Counted from the stretch's first letter, positions 45,601-57,486 are shown. The stretch is 64,000 nucleotides of DNA from Hypericum androsaemum (GCA_963995505.1 OZ023187.1:5915176-5979175); one strand, 5' to 3'. Numbers and translations: made by a program. The notes: generated from the letters alone by a model not told the origin.

Positions 45601-46434
45601 TGTTGTTTGTCGGAGTTGGTGTACTTGATTAGGATCTTCTTCAGTCGAGGCAAGTGTTGGACACTTTCTCCGTAAGACGAGATTGCCCCGTATATTTCAG
45701 TGCGGTACGGGCTTCGGCAATCGTCCCCAAGATACAACGACTGTTTAGGGCATTTCCAAGACCGTTGCACACGTATCTCGAAACTTTCGGGCGAACCCTT
45801 ATATACCCAGAACTTTCGGGACTCTTTTCTAGATGAAGAACGGGGAGAGAGGAGAAGACAACAATGCTAGAAGGTGCATGTGCTGCTGGGATGAGAATTC
45901 TGGCAGGAGGACAGGCCTATTTATAGGCTGGAGGAGGCAAGCAGCCAGCCACCCCGAAGAGACGCGTCCGCTCGACCAACAGGCTGACTGGCTGCGCTCG
46001 TGGCCCTTCGGTGGCTTCTGGATCCTTCCAGGCGCGCCAGGCTGGGAGATCTCGCACTCCTTCGGCCTTCTGGAAGTTCCAGTCCGTCGTGCCTCTTCGG
46101 CGGCCAACCTGAAGGCGCTCGCAAAGTGCCAAGTGCGCCACAAAGCGCCCATTGCGACCTGCGTCCAATGCGCCATGCGCACACGCGCGTGCGCGTGCGC
46201 GAGCGCGTGCTCGGACGGTGCTTCGCACCGTCCTCGCAGGACGCTAGCGGTGGGTCAGCCTTTTGGGTAGCCAATCAAGTTGATAGGCAAGGAGGGAAAT
46301 TCCTTATAAACAAGGAAATCCTCCTTGCTCTAATCAATGTGGGATTGCAACCTTTCCACTTCCCTTTTGGGCCTCCACTTTGGGCCTTACCATTTTGGGC
46401 CAAATGCATTAAAGTATGCATTCATAACCCAACA
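45601..46434 (-). repeat. 5' LTR (right) of the degenerate copia
   Basis: 834 bp, from TGTTGTTTGTCGG to CATAACCCAACA on the plus strand. It includes a GC-rich alternating tract (CGCGCGTGCGCGTGCGCGAG at about 46185-46204) followed by a perfect hairpin GGACGGTGC-TTC-GCACCGTCC (about 46213-46233). No standard initiator-Met primer site is visible beyond its inner edge. Instead TCGTAAGACGAGATTG follows, a near-inverse of a motif inside the LTR. Confidence 0.8.
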
Positions 46435-46439
46435 ATAGT

Positions 46440-46980
46440 TGCAGATCATTTGTTTGATAGACATGCTAAGAAGTTCAGACACTGTAATTGGCATGTACAG
46501 GCTGACAGGGATGTGACGAGGAGGGAAGTATTCATTTCACTTGTTCGTCTTTTGGAGCAAGTGAAGAGCGGTACGGCATCGACGAGTAACACGCTGGAGA
46601 ACAGCCATATGATGGCTCATCATTCTTTTCCCGCGGCAACCTCTATACCAGCGACCGGCAGGATCAGTATGTTGCAGTGAACCGCCACCTGCTGGATCCT
46701 GTTCTTGCCATGTCAAGAGCTGGCACTTCCACTCCAATGCTTGCCATGACTGACACGGATGATAAATGAAGTGCTCGAATCCGCTGCTGCCCCGCGAAGC
46801 AGACTGCGCCTACGTCGTGCAACTGTTCTTGCCTATGTCGCATCAGTCTTGTACATGGAGGCGGCTGGGAACTGAAGACGTGCCGTGGTTTCAGGTCAAG
46901 ACTATGAACCAGTTTAGTTCAGCTTCTTGCTTCCGTTTCTTAAGCTATCAAACATTTCTGGTGTATTTGGTTTGATTATT
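46440..46980 (+). other. XPB intron remnant followed by an unassigned coding-like stretch
   Basis: 46440-46500 continues the XPB copy A intron sequence (TTGCAGATCATTTG, GCTAAGAAGTTCAGAC, ATTGGCATGT). From about 46505 the frame reads DRDVTRREVFISLVRLLEQV and KSGTASTSNTLENSHMMAH, ending at 46680; a second frame at about 46765-46870 reads VLESAAAPRSRLRLRRATVL and AYVASVLYMEAAG. This looks like part of some gene, but I recognise no family, and it is not XPB. Confidence 0.35.
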
Positions 46981-49150
46981 TGTCCACGCACAAATATATC
47001 GGTTTTGATTATTTTTTTCAACATATTTTCGATAGGTTTAACAGTAAGTAGTGGTACATATACGATGGGACTTTATATATAAGATGAGCAGTGGTACGTT
47101 AGGTGTGCGAATAAGTGTAAAATCCTATTGATTGTAGTTTTTTAAAAAATTTGGGAAAAGCATGAAAAAAAGGCTCGAATAGTACGATCCTTCTGTCGCC
47201 CTCAGAATGGAAGGGGCTATCTCGTAGTTCCTGATCTGTGCGGTGAGAAAATGTACATATGCACTGAGCAGTGTTACACTTTACAATGAGCGGTGGTTCA
47301 AAACTGCGACAAGCGCTGATACAAAACTACGAGCCCTGGTGCACTTAAAAGTTACAACATTAGACAAAAATGAATTCTAGATTGAACTAAAATATGCTAA
47401 ATGCTATTGTTTGTAATAATTTTCAGTAGAACATCATAATTGAAATTAAGACGGTCAAGTGTGATGAGAGAGTATAACGAAAAAATGATATATTAGTTTA
47501 CGTAAAAATAGAAATTACGAGTTAAGTTCTGAAAATTTAAAATAATTTATTTGAAATATATATATATATATAATTAATTTGAAAATTGTAACCGTATATG
47601 GATATCCATTCGAAACGAGTAAGACTTTTGAAATGTGTCAAAGTTCTCCAATCTATAAGAATGGTAACGGACAATTTTTGTTAAAATTTATAATACCAAA
47701 ATCCTTGCTTTTATCTTCTTTAAAAATAAGAATTGAGGTAGGATCTAAATCCTAAAAAATCAAGCGACTCGCGGGTCCATATTATTTAAAATTTTAAAAA
47801 TAAGTTGTCATTTGAATGTTCCAGAAACAAGAAAGAATAAATTTACTATTCATTTGTAATTTTTAAATAAGAATCTTAAACAATAAAAAACATATGGATC
47901 ATCTTATTTATTCCACGGTACCTATCTTGTGAAGTACCCCAAAGACTATCTTCATAGGAGGGGACTTCTCCTTTTTCTGAAGACAAAAAAATAACTTCGT
48001 CATATACAAATTTTTTGGAACTAGAAAGCACTAAAAAATATGAATGTAATTAATTTTTTTTAATAAATAATATAGAGAAATTAAATGAGTAAATAAAAAA
48101 ATTCGAAATTAGGTAGAATGAGAATACCTAAAATTTGAACAAAGTTTTTCTACTTGACACCTTACAATTTGAACAAATATTTTTGATAAAGATACCTAAA
48201 CGTTATTAAATTAAAAACTGCGAGGAACAGAACCAATTGAGAACAACGGTTTACTTCCTCGACCCAGGAACGAAACCAAGCGGAAGCCCAGCATTGACCT
48301 TAAGTCACGCACGTGCCTCACCATGTGCCACATCATTCGTTGGCAAACGCCGCGGAATCTGAGAGGACTTGCCGCCACGTCAGCATTCCTCCGATTAGTT
48401 AGTTAGGCGTCATTTAGTGTGATTTCAGTATGGGACATTTACTTCACTAATTTTTTTATATGAAAATGAATTATTACACTTAACCAATTGGCATTATGTA
48501 GTTCTCAAAATGGAACAATTAAGAACTTTGATGAAATTTTTCAACGAACGACAATACACCAGCAATTTGCGTAAACAAAGATTTTCCGCGTTTTCTTATT
48601 GACTTGTGAAATTTAAAAAATAATTTAGTAGGGATTTTATCAACTCGCAAGCAGCTAAATGGGAATTAAGGCGAGAAATTCCCCAAGTCACAAGAGACAG
48701 AGTTATATATATATAATTATATGTTTATGCGTGGATCTGTGCATCGTTCCTCTTAAGTCAACAGCTAATAAAATAAACTAAATTATGACAATATCAACCA
48801 CGGAACAAAGTTTTGCCAGCTGATTAGTCGAGCTAAGTAGAATCTTTTAATATCAGAAGAGCTATCCTTAAATAGGATCGGATAATACTCCAATCTCAAT
48901 ATTAAAATAAATAAATCAACCAAGGATTAAGTTGCAGGACCACATCGTACTGTTTTCCTACAGTCTAGCTGTTTGTCCAGGCTCTGTTTATGCCACTCGC
49001 TTTGTATTAACAGCATCTATAACAATGTGACTACATGTCGTTATAATTTAACAGAGATTTTGAATTTCAGTTTTTGAAATGAAAATATACTAAATACTTG
49101 GTCGTAAAATAATTTTGTTATTCTACATAGTTTTGTTCGATTTAAATTTG
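46981..49150. other. Intergenic AT-rich stretch
   Basis: No gene is recognised. It contains a (TA)n tract at about 47561-47572 and a GC-richer island at about 48270-48420 (CCACGTCAGC, CACGCACGTG) without an open frame. Confidence 0.5.
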
Positions 49151-49154
49151 AATT

Positions 49155-51535
49155 GATTATTTTGTAGGTCCCAGGTCCTAGGAACTCTGAAATTAGTAAA
49201 ATCTGAATGAGCCTGAAGTACCATATACCATTTCCAAACATTTTGCTGAGGCTATTCTCCTGGTATGGTCGTGGTGGAGCATGAGGCTTCAATTCCATAT
49301 GAAGGTCAGGGTTAACCTGCAAAACATAGATATAAGACCTGGAAACCCACATTCAGAAGAGATCTCCTGAAAGCAGTAATAATTCCTAGAGAAATGGGCA
49401 TTGATGAACACCAAATGTGTACACCACAAAGACAATTTAGAAGAGATCTAATTATCTAAAAAATGAAATATCATCCACAAATCAAGCAAGAATAGAAGGT
49501 ATTGAGATGGGCTACCTCCAGTGCACCACACAGCCAAAACCTTTCCTACATTTTCCTACTTTTATCAACTCAGAAAGACAGAAACGATCTAAAAGTCGGC
49601 AAGCTAAAACTAATGACCCACAAAGCCCCTTCTCTAGGCTGAAATAGTAGAATCTTCTGCCATTTAGTGAAAGGATATAATCATCCAAGATAAGATAAGA
49701 ATAAATCACTGCCAAAGCTTTTAGTCAACCGCAGTGATTATAGCTCAAACAATGTCTATTAATCATATGATAGTCCTTTCTGACTCATAAGTATATCATG
49801 GAAGAGTAGTATGAACTGTATCATTTCTGAAGTCATACTCTTCCAACATTGGATAGTTCAAAGCATTTGGCAAGCATCGCTGCTTCACATTTTCAACTTA
49901 ATCAGCGAGAACCAGAGTATTTGTCTGTTAGTCTCCGTGTAACCCAAAGAAAAACTCATCAGCAAATACTTTCCGCAAGAAAACAGCATTGTGGAGCCGG
50001 ACCTAAATCCAAGCATGGACATGGCTGACAAGGACTCAAGCAGCCCTAAAAGACAAAGCAGCAAAACAGTCCAAGAGAGTCTTACAGGCGGTTTCCTCAC
50101 TAAAGTCATCTTTCACCAGCAACAAGAAGCCATAATGAAGTTCAACAAAATGCAGGAGGAAGTGCATGAAGCTGAAAACTGGCTGCATATGTCTAATGTC
50201 TCCGAGAATGAAGTAATACATGCAGACCAAGCATAGGTCGTCCACTCCAGAAACCAAATGAAGACCTTTGTCAAATTTCAATAGCCGAATGATTACCTGT
50301 GAAGGATCAATCTCAAACGAGTGAGCTTCTTTTACTTCAGCTGCAGCTGCTAGTACTCCTCCATTAAGCAACCCCTCGTGAGAACCTCCAATTTCTTCTT
50401 CAGCTTTGCCGACTGTGAATGGGGGCCTAAGCTAAAACCCCAAAATTTATAGATTTTATACCAGTACCAAACTAGAATAAGAAGCAAACATTGAAATATG
50501 CCAAAGTAAAATAGACACACATAATTCAGGAGGAAACAGCAATCAATATGTAACATGTGGTGACCCAGCATTTGAATTGAATAGCAACATAGATGGAAAC
50601 TGCTCGATCCACTGTACAGATGAATCAGAAGCTGCCACAACCGGATCAAGTTCAATCATCCAAAAGGAACTAGCGCAAAAAAAGAAACAACTCAATCGTA
50701 AAGTAATTAAAGTCGTTTATAACCAAAGAACTCCTTCATAACCATAATACAACAGCCGAAACAATTAGCAGCATGCAATAAAGCCACGTAATAAAGCAAG
50801 CAATCATTACATCTAACTCCAAACGGACCATAGATCCAGTAACAGATAGCACCCAACTCTCTTTTCTCGCAAACATAGGCATCATCTACAATTCTGAACC
50901 TATGAAGAAGATGATGATACCTCAGGATTAATCCTTGCTTTAGCTATAACTTAATCGAGTCTTCAAAACCTACAAATAAAGATTTGAAAGAAAAACAGGG
51001 AATCAGAATTGAGCAAAAGAAAAGGGAAATCAAATCCTCGAGATAAAACGACAACCAAACTTACCTCCGGGAAAGGTGATTCAATAAAAATACTTTTTCT
51101 TCTTAAGTGACCTTCCCGTAATTAGCCGTGGAAGCAAAGATAAAATCCACATTTCTTTGGGAAGCTTGGTCTTGGACACAACCATCTCCTGGAATCCAAC
51201 ACACAAAGCCCTAAAATACCTGCAAACGTAGGCCTGCTTGTAAAGAGGCGAGAAAGAAAGTCTCCAGCAAAATCCGGCCATCCGCGCAAGCCCATAGCGG
51301 CTTCAGCTCTAACTTGGTGAACTCCCTCTTCTTCGCTTCCGTCTCCCCTTAAATTCAATTCCAATTCAAATTATCCTTTTTCTCGTTTTCCCAATTGGAC
51401 AAATTTAGCGAGATAGGGTTTCCAATACCGTCTCAGTTATCGTCGTCCGGGGCATCGTAGTAAGCGGCCACGTCGTCCTCGGCGGATTTCAACTTCTTGT
51501 TCGGCCGTCCCCGTTCACCCCATTCCGGCGAGAAT
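49155..51535 (-). pseudogene. XPB: XPB/ERCC3 helicase pseudogene, copy C (N-terminal half)
   Basis: On the minus strand exon 1 reads ERGRPNKKLKSAEDDVAAYY (about 51527-51450), but one surplus base (ATGGGGTGAAC) separates it from its ATG. Exon 2 is cut to [14 protein letters not shown] (about 51310-51240). The next exon is reduced to KTKLPKEM.. (about 51180-51110). LNGGVLAAAAEVKEAHSFEI and DPSQV (about 50370-50297) follow, then [20 protein letters not shown] (about 49900-49830) and [20 protein letters not shown] (about 49310-49220). The copy stops in the following intron at about 49155; the helicase core is absent. It shares intron sequence with copy A and, like it, lies downstream of an NHL gene. 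Confidence 0.9.
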
Positions 51536-51619
51536 TGAGTACCAATATTAGGGGCAGTAAAAAAGAAAATCGAATTAAATTAAGGAGCAAAACGGCACCG
51601 TGCCCCTTCGTTTTAATTT

Positions 51620-53086
51620 GGGAAAAGTCCCATTTAGTACCCTGTAGTTTTAGACTTTCACAATTAAGGTCATGTGGTTTCAAATTGAAAATTTAGTACC
51701 TTGGAATTTACACATTTTTTCCCGGGCAGCCTGCCCAGCCATCTGGATTTGCCATGTCATATTTACGGTCTACATGGCGTGCCATCTCATTTTTTTATCC
51801 ATGCAATTGATGAAAGTCATAAAATTTTAAAATAGTACCAAATTTTCGTATATTTTTCAAAATCATCCCCTCATTACTCTCTATCACGCGCCCCCTCCCC
51901 GGCCCCCAATTAAAATTGACCATCTCTTCCATCTTTAACCGAACCCATCATTAGGGTTCTTACTACTTTCGAATACGGGCCGCCGTCGAATACGGACCAA
52001 GGCTTGGGAAAGAAGGAGACCGCTTCGCTGTTCTCGGTTAGTGAAGGAGACCAAGGAGGAGTGGACGAAGACTTTAGCGGCGTTGAGGACGATGAACCTG
52101 GTCTCCAATACGTACGGCGACGGAGACTGACCCCATGAACTTGCAGCTGATGGGACGGCCAACGATGAACCTTGTCTCCAGGACGGCCGACGACGTCGAG
52201 GTCGACTGTTCCGATCTCGTAACTTGGAAACCCAAATCTGAAGTTTGGTGTTCCGGTGACCATAGATGGAACCGCCTTGGTGTACTGAGCCGACGATTAT
52301 GGGTTGATGATGATCTGGGCTTCTCCATCATTGACAGACCGAACACAACCACCACCGGCGTCGACGTTCTCCTCCTCTCTCTGTCGTAATGGGGAGCACA
52401 GTCCTCGTGCCCCTCCCTCCCTTTACCAGTACGATTCTAATTCAAGCTCATGTGTAAAGGAGGAGTTTTTTGTCCTTGACGTCGTCTTCTCCATATGGGT
52501 CATCGTAGTTACGCTTATTTTGAGTGTCGCCATATGCTTCTTCTTGCGAAGCATTACACCAAACAGGTTTGGTGGTGTACGTTTGCTTGCTTTTTTTCTT
52601 CTTCATGCCCATCTTCTTTAATGTCAATTGGTTTGTTTCCTGCACTATTATTAGCTCTTCGTGCAACGATGATTTCCCATTGGTGTATAGATGATTGTGC
52701 CTTTTTTTTTTGTCTTCTTGGAGATCGGGGTTATGGTGTGGATCATAGCGGCTAATTGGCGTCGGATGCGGTTTCGAAGACTCTCGGGTTGTTCATCGTT
52801 CTGCCGCCGGTGATGCTTGGTTTGGGTTGATTTATGGAAGAAGATGAAGGTGGGAGATGAAGGGTCTTTTGCGAAAATTCAAATAAATTAGGGACTATTT
52901 TGATAACTTTCCATATTACATGAAAGCATCAGCTAAGCCCACTTGGACGCCACGTAGGATAAAAAAGGTAGTGTTTCGGGTCCGTGTGGACGGGCAGCAA
53001 TCCTGGATGGGAAAAAATATGTAAATCCTAGGGTACTAAATTCCCAATATAAAATTACATGTTCTTAATTCTACATGGAAAAGTCG
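51620..53086. mobile_element. Mutator-like element near XPB copy C exon 1
   Basis: The left end is GGGAAAAGTCCCATTTAGTA, then CATGTGGTTTCAAATTGAAA and TTTAGTACCTTGGAATTTAC before CCCGGGCAGC. The complement of the right end reads GACTTTTCCATG, AACATGTAATTTTATATTGG and TTTAGTACCCTAGGATTTAC before a GCTGCCCGTCC block. The TIRs pair imperfectly over about 100-130 bp, the right one being shorter outside. The interior has several medium frames that I cannot assign, and no transposase. It belongs to the same group as 12760-13692 and 20385-21881. Confidence 0.7.
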
Positions 53087-53554
53087 GGGGTGTAGGCCAC
53101 GCGATTGTGATGGAGCGTGGAACCGCCTCATTTGGCTTCGCCGATTGCGATGTTCACGTTAGAATTTTACAAGCTATTAGAAACTTTTTTTTTAAGTGGC
53201 TAATTCAATTTTCAAATTTATTAATATATTGATCAACGTAATTGGTTATGTTTACTTTAAGTTATACGATCTGGTAGTTTAGTTAATGCTTTCCAGCCAC
53301 GTAATTTTTCTTTTAGCAGAAATTTGATAGCTGTATTTTGCAACAACGTAAAAATACCCCACAAAAGTTTAATATAGTGCAATTTCGTTTAAATGTAACA
53401 CATTTCTGTGCATAAAAATCATGATCATTAATGAATAGTGATAATATGTTTGAATAAAACAAAAAAAAGGGTAAGGGCTTATATCATTATCAGAAAAATT
53501 ATGGACAAAGATGCGAGAGTATAGTCGGATTTTAAAAGGGGTGCAAGAGATTGG

Positions 53555-54060
53555 GATGTAGGGAATGGTAGAATTTTAATTAATTTTTTGAATTTCTTCA
53601 CGTGGTTTGGAATCTTTTATTGTGATTTATTTTTTTGGCCTAAGATCTTTTGAATCGATATCAGGGTGATGAATTTCTAAACATAATTACTTTTTCGATA
53701 TCAGGGTGTCACTTGATGCTCTTGTGGATAGCCACAATTGGCACGCGTTATTTTTTTCTATCCTTGTTGTTTGCATAAAAAATTAAAATAGTTTTTGGAA
53801 ATTATGTCATGAAAAAAAATTGATTTTTTTGTTTCACGGTCGATATGGTCAACAGTAGTCAACTCGCCATCTATACGAAAAGAATTGATAAAGATATTTA
53901 CAAATATCAACCCAATTAACTCCTCATAATTCAACAAGTTTCTAGAAAATGCTAATTTTAATATATATATTTCATATGAACCATTTTCCCTGAATTCCAT
54001 GGAGAAAAATCCCATAAATAAATAACGACGTTCTTGTAATATCCTTATTTGTTAGGAAAT
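53555..54060. repeat. Duplicate of the NHL-XPB spacer (matches 4880-5370)
   Basis: Shared blocks include TAGGGAATGGTAGA, AAGATCTTTTGAATCGATAT and CAACCCAATTAACTCCTCAT, then CCCTGAATTCCATGGAGAAA. This proves that [NHL + spacer + XPB] was duplicated as a block. Confidence 0.9.
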
Positions 54061-54068
54061 AATTAACC

Positions 54069-54695
54069 TCAGCCGAAGATGTTGCACTCCCGCGGGCCGC
54101 CGGTGTAGTTGCCGGACCCCCCGGAGATGGAGACAGGAACTGCCTTGCAGAGCACCCGAACCTCCCTTCGACGGGCCCTCAACAGCCACCACGCATTGTA
54201 CTCCACAACGGCGGAAAGCCTCACATCGATCGCCACCAACCCCCGCACCATGTCAGCTACCAGCGGGATGGCCGCGTACTTGTCCACGTCTGCGCCGACA
54301 GCAGAGAACCGCACCTCCAAGACGGAGACGTGCCTCGTCCCCTGCGAAAACGAGGGCGCGAAAGTCCGAGCGCGCAACTTACCGTTGTAGAACACGGAGG
54401 TAACGACCTTTCCATACGCGACATTCAGATGCCTGTTCGGGTTGAAGACCCGGAACCGGCAGTCCCACTCGCCGGAGACCTTCGATCCGGAGAGGTTGAA
54501 GCTGGTTACGGTGAGAGTGGTGAGGGCGACAGTTGGGGAATGGGGCCGGACTACGAGCCATAGGATGAGAAGAACGACGGAGACGATGATGATGGGGACA
54601 ACTGTGGTTTCGATAAGGCGTCGGATCATCTGGGGCGTCGGGTGAAGGTTTGCGATACGTTGGTGGAGACGGGAGCCGGTATCGATTTCGGCCAT
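54069..54695 (-). CDS. NDR1/HIN1-like (LEA-2) membrane protein, copy 2
   Basis: 208 residues when started at MAEIDTGSRLH (54695), which aligns with the start of copy 1; the frame is open 22 codons further to 54761, but those codons have no counterpart. One hydrophobic helix (about 28-49, VPIIIVSVVLLILWLVV) is followed by an LEA-2 domain with FNPNRHLNVAYG and SQGTRHVSVLEVRFSAVGAD, ending GNYTGGPRECNIFG. It is nearly colinear with copy 1 except at the N-terminus and membrane helix, which have diverged strongly. Expected to be a single-pass membrane protein of the NHL family; defence-related by family, not shown here. GC-rich and intact. Confidence 0.85.
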   Translation of the reverse strand: MAEIDTGSRLHQRIANLHPTPQMIRRLIETTVVPIIIVSVVLLILWLVVRPHSPTVALTTLTVTSFNLSGSKVSGEWDCRFRVFNPNRHLNVAYGKVVTSVFYNGKLRARTFAPSFSQGTRHVSVLEVRFSAVGADVDKYAAIPLVADMVRGLVAIDVRLSAVVEYNAWWLLRARRREVRVLCKAVPVSISGGSGNYTGGPRECNIFG

Positions 54696-54870
54696 GATGT
54701 TCAGGAGGGGAGATCGTAATTTTCTAGTTTCTCGGTCAGTTTGAAAAAGCTTCGACCCCAAAGTGCAGGGAGGAAGGAAACATATGCTGGAGGGAGGGAG
54801 GGACGAGGAAGGAGCGAGGCACGTGGCATTTATTGCAGGACTGGCAGTGTGCCAATAAGTAAAAATGGTC

Positions 54871-55826
54871 GGATGTTGGAGAACAGACGCAAAGCACTCT
54901 TGGCTTGGTGGTCAAAGCGTCCATGTCTTACTCCATGGTTATTGATTGTTCGATTCCAACTTCTAACACTTTTTTGCATTCTTATTTTTACTATTCCATA
55001 TAAATAGTATATTAAATAAATTAAATTGTAATATCTAAATAAGAAATTTTTGATAAATGGTCCTTGAACATAAGGTCATAATTTTGCTATTCCATATAAA
55101 TAGTATATTAAATAAATTAAATTGTAATATCTAAATAAGAAATTTTTGATAAATGGTCCTTGAACATAAGGTCATAAGTTTAAAAGAAAAAAATTCAATC
55201 ACCTTAATTAAACAATGCAAGAAAAAAATTCAATCACCTTAATTAAACAATGCATGTATTTGACTAATTACTAACACTCTATTTAATATTAACTTCGCGA
55301 GAATTTTGTTTGATAAGTATAATTTTTTTGAAATTGTAATTTTAAGAATTAGTAGAGTAAAATATTGTTAAAATATTAGTACATGATCCAAAATTTTAAA
55401 ATAATATGATGAGTAGACTAGTTTTACCGTGTCACATCGAATAAAATTTATCACTATGACAACTTAATTATTTTTTATTTTTTGATTGAACTTTTTTTTA
55501 CCCATTATAATTAAGGTGAATGATTTAGTAAAATGAAATTAAGGTGAATGATTTAGTAAAACGAAGTTATCAAAAAAATTATCAAACTCAAGTATCGAAC
55601 ATATGACCTTAGGTTTAAGGATCACAACTTAGACCAAATTGGCTATCAAGAATTTCTTGTTTAATATTACAATTTAATTTATTTAATATAATATTTATGT
55701 TGAATAATAAAAATAAGATTGCAAAAAAAGTGCTAGAAGTTGGAATCAAATCGATGACCATAGAGTAAGATGTGGCACCTTTGACCACCAAGCCAAAAGT
55801 GCTTTGCATCTATTTTTCCAACATCC
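54871..55826. mobile_element. Foldback element with arms of about 350 bp and tRNA-like boxes
   Basis: The left arm starts GGATGTTGGA and the right arm ends in its complement TCCAACATCC. The arms pair through GCAAAGCAC, TTGGCTTGGTGGTCAAAG and GATTCCAACTTCTA, then AAATTAAATTGTAATAT and TTAAGGTGA-type blocks. The left arm holds a tandem duplication of about 98 bp (54986-55181) that the right arm lacks. Each arm contains TGGCTTGGTGG and GTTCGATTCC-like boxes resembling Pol III A and B boxes, followed by a T-run. No protein is encoded. Confidence 0.75.
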
Positions 55827-55831
55827 AATTT

Positions 55832-55915
55832 TTTAAGTCGGATCCTCCCAAGATTTGACTTTTTATGTCGGATCCGTGATTCGACATAAAAAGTCGAATC
55901 TTGGTAAGGACGACT
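55832..55915. repeat. Hairpin-forming inverted repeat
   Basis: AAGTCGGATCCTCCCAAGAT, then TTGACTTTTTATGTCG, is mirrored by CGACATAAAAAGTCGAATCT and TGGTAAGGACGACTT around a short centre. The stem is about 38 bp with a few mismatches. It lies immediately outside the foldback element. Confidence 0.75.
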
Positions 55916-55929
55916 TAAAAAGTTAGATC

Positions 55930-57480
55930 TTGGTATAAGATCTTACTTTTTTAGTTGTTGTTCTGACGTGGACACCGTTTTCACAAAACTTTAAAATCGA
56001 ACACCATTTTTACAAAAATACCCGAACATTAACACCAGACAGACTATTTTCCCGCTTGATTTTTCTTTTAGTACCCCTACCCACACACTGTATTCGGACG
56101 AGGCCGACTAATTAAAATTTTTAAAGGTGGTCAATTAAAAACTAATTAAAATCTTTAAAGGTAGTCAATTTTTTTTAATAAGTATTCTAACTAATTTTTA
56201 TTTAAAAATTTGAATTTGAATTTGTTTATTAAGTTAAAATAATATTTTTACCAGTTGATTTTGTACTTGATCTTTTTACAATGTAGACTTGAAAAAAAAA
56301 GCACTAGATTCATATAAAAAAATCCCTGCAAAAGCACGAGAAATAGATCCGCTTTTCTTATTATTATGGAAAGGCATACTGTCCCCGCATTTAGTTATTG
56401 CTGTTTCGTTGTCACTTTCTTCTTTTTGTCCTTTGAGAAGAACGTTGTCACTTTCTTCGGTCACCATCTATGTGAAATTTCATTCTTAAAAAAAAATCTG
56501 TGTGACATTTCAACATGCTTGAATGGCTATCTTCACATGTCAAAGTGTGGGTGGTATTTTCAATTTTGGACTACCATTTTTTAAAAACGAGGACGGTTTT
56601 TGGTAAATATAAAGGCGGACTAAATACAAGGTTCGGGTAAGAAATATATGTAAAATATAATAAGGTGGTAAGTATAATTAAATAAAGAGTAAAAAGTTTT
56701 ACTCTTGTAGTTAACAGAAATATATTGATTTTTTTTATCAAAAACAATAGATTTAAATTCACTTTCTTGAACAGCCACATGATTCATGATTCCATGTGTT
56801 ATGAAAATAGTCCTTAAATCCAATGTGATTATCTTGTCACCAAAAAAAAACTTATAATATTTAGAATGCGAGCCAATGTTTTATAGCAACACGACGCTCC
56901 AAATATTTTTTTACATTTGATAAACATGAATTCGAGACATTAAGCGAATGAAAATTCTTTATTGCACTTAACAACTCCTATTGAAAGCCACGTGACGCTT
57001 AAAATCGTTCAACACCGAAAATATTCTACAAGGCGCTGGGCGGGCCTGGCCAAGTTGCCACTTCAACAGTCTACGTGGCCTCATAACATCTCCGGTGAAA
57101 GCAATTGGGCAGCGGGGTGTCTACGGTTCCATTTGAACTGTGGAACCAGAGGTTCTAGAACTGACGATTTTAGTAATCGGATTCGATATCAAAGGGACCA
57201 TATATATGTGATATGATAAATGCGCGCGTTTGGACGAGAATAGTACTAAGATGGATGACCTCTTGAAAAATTCTCGTGTTGCACTCTTCTCTTTTTTCTG
57301 AAAAAAAGTAAAAAATGAGAATAAAGAGACAATAAATATGTGATATTGATAATATTCATGCGTAATATAATAAAAAATGAATACAAAGGGACCATATATA
57401 TGTGATATGATAACACCTCGGTTATCTTTATTGCTTTAAAGAATTTTTTTAATAAATCGTTTCCACGCAAAAAATAAAAG
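55930..57480. other. Intergenic, no gene seen
   Basis: AT-rich with a repeated 18-mer GGGACCATATATATGTGATA-type motif (about 57195 and 57388). Short frames here match nothing I recognise. Confidence 0.5.
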
Positions 57481-57486
57481 ATATTA

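Larger units (their letters stand above)
40463..46434 (-). mobile_element. Degenerate Ty1/copia element inserted in XPB copy B
   Basis: Ends TGTTGG..CCAACA are flanked by a 5-bp duplication ATAGT (40458-40462, 46435-46439). The related XPB copy A (1740-1790, minus) shows the uninterrupted site reading CATGTAGTTGCAGATCATTC. The right LTR (5' on the minus strand) is 834 bp. The left LTR matches it over about 714 bp and then differs. Gag-pol carries stops and frameshifts. The element is clearly older than the one at 15-20 kb. Confidence 0.92.

Noticed and set aside
51910..52755. Overlapping frames around 52 kb
   Set aside because: They lie inside the Mutator-like element, have no recognisable domain and conflict between strands.
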